DNA of 7,000 nucleotides from CAYRNC01 sp964425645 (lineage in GTDB: Bacteria > Bacillota > Clostridia > Peptostreptococcales > Anaerovoracaceae): contig CAYRNC010000093.1 of assembly GCA_964425645.1 (NCBI GenBank), positions 1-7,000 of the forward strand, written 5' to 3'. Position numbers and translations under genes: made by a program. Shown piece by piece: positions 6,647-7,000 of this stretch; within the stretch, counting starts at the first letter, position 1, and every line of letters starts with the position of its first letter. Below the pieces are notes generated by a model. The model worked only from the letters and a program-made list of their open reading frames with translations. It was not told where the DNA came from and did no database searches.

Positions 6647-6696
6647 CAACGCAACGAATTCAGAGGTGTTTTCTTGACCATTTGCGTATTGCGTTG
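6647..6696. repeat. 8-bp inverted repeat between trpB2 and the right-hand gene
   Basis: CAACGCAA (6647-6654) and TTGCGTTG (6689-6696) are perfect inverted copies 34 bp apart, just beyond the 3' end of the minus-strand gene. There is no T-run on either strand, so this is not a clear terminator. Chance occurrence is possible. Confidence 0.3.
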
Positions 6697-6700
6697 TGTG

Positions 6701-7000
6701 TCAATCGCTTCTGTCCATCGGCCTGCCTTTCTTCAACGCATCGTTAATGTCCCGGGCATCTATTTGTGATAGGGAGGACAGGCTGGAAATTTCTTTTTGA
6801 AACTCGATCAAAAGGCAATAGGCATTCCACAGTTGAGAATAAGGCATCCTTGGCGCGGGCATTTCATAGGCCAGGCCGTCTCCGCGCACAAGGAGGTAAA
6901 CATGGTTTTTCTTCACCAAGTCGGGGAAGTCCTTGCTGGCTCTGTCAACCGACGCCAAATAATCATCCATGTTATCCCTATAGAGATTCTCGCCATCAAT
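6701..7000 (-). CDS. Unrecognised protein, C-terminal part (cut by window edge)
   Basis: The frame is open from the window's right edge to a TGA at 6701-6703, giving 99 visible codons. An ATG at 6970 would give an 89-residue protein. However, the ten codons before it (reading IDGENLYRDN) are open and look like coding sequence, and only a weak GGGAT precedes that ATG. The gene therefore probably begins outside the window. The visible part is soluble and mixed in charge, with no signal peptide or membrane segment. It has VYLLVRGDGLAYEMP followed by probable helices (SQLWNAYCLLIEFQKEISSL) and a basic end, DINDALKKGRP. I do not recognise a family. It converges on trpB2 across a 192-bp gap. Confidence 0.55.
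   Translation of the reverse strand: MDGENLYRDNMDDYLASVDRASKDFPDLVKKNHVYLLVRGDGLAYEMPAPRMPYSQLWNAYCLLIEFQKEISSLSSLSQIDARDINDALKKGRPMDRSD

Overview
The window looks like chromosomal DNA of an anaerobic Gram-positive bacterium of the Firmicutes, most likely Clostridia. This rests on a tRNA-sensing T-box leader, a surface protein with SLH repeats, a feoA-feoB pair whose FeoB has the short Firmicutes-type length, strong purine-rich ribosome binding sites, and sigma-A-like promoters. No mobile element, CRISPR array, rRNA or tRNA gene was seen.

Layout, left to right. (1) 1-181: a promoter with a perfect 14-bp palindrome at the expected transcription start, a likely metal-repressor operator. (2) 182-2559, plus strand: feoA and feoB, overlapping by 4 bp, a ferrous iron uptake operon. 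The FeoA has an unusual basic, cysteine-rich N-terminal extension. (3) 2556-4650, minus strand: an operon reading SLH-domain surface protein, then a PhzF-family enzyme. The two genes are 1 nt apart, and the second meets feoB tail to tail so that both stop codons share the same CTAG. (4) 4651-4820: divergent promoters for the SLH operon (minus) and the T-box transcript (plus). (5) About 4819-5091: a T-box riboswitch with Stem I, a UGG (Trp) specifier, an antiterminator and a terminator. (6) 5141-6508, plus strand: trpB2, a stand-alone tryptophan synthase beta-like enzyme. (7) 6509-6700: a non-coding stretch with possible alternative RNA pairings and a very strong hairpin terminator. (8) 6701-7000, minus strand: the C-terminal part of an unrecognised protein running off the right edge.

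Functionally these are three independent units. The first is iron import, probably repressed by metal. The second is a surface protein coupled to a small-molecule enzyme of unknown substrate. The third is a tryptophan-forming or indole-salvaging enzyme that appears to be switched on when uncharged tRNA-Trp accumulates. Nothing here is clearly a new system. The points most worth a second look are the Cys-rich FeoA, the palindrome at the feo start site, the Trp-specific T-box on a solo trpB2, and the structured region after trpB2.
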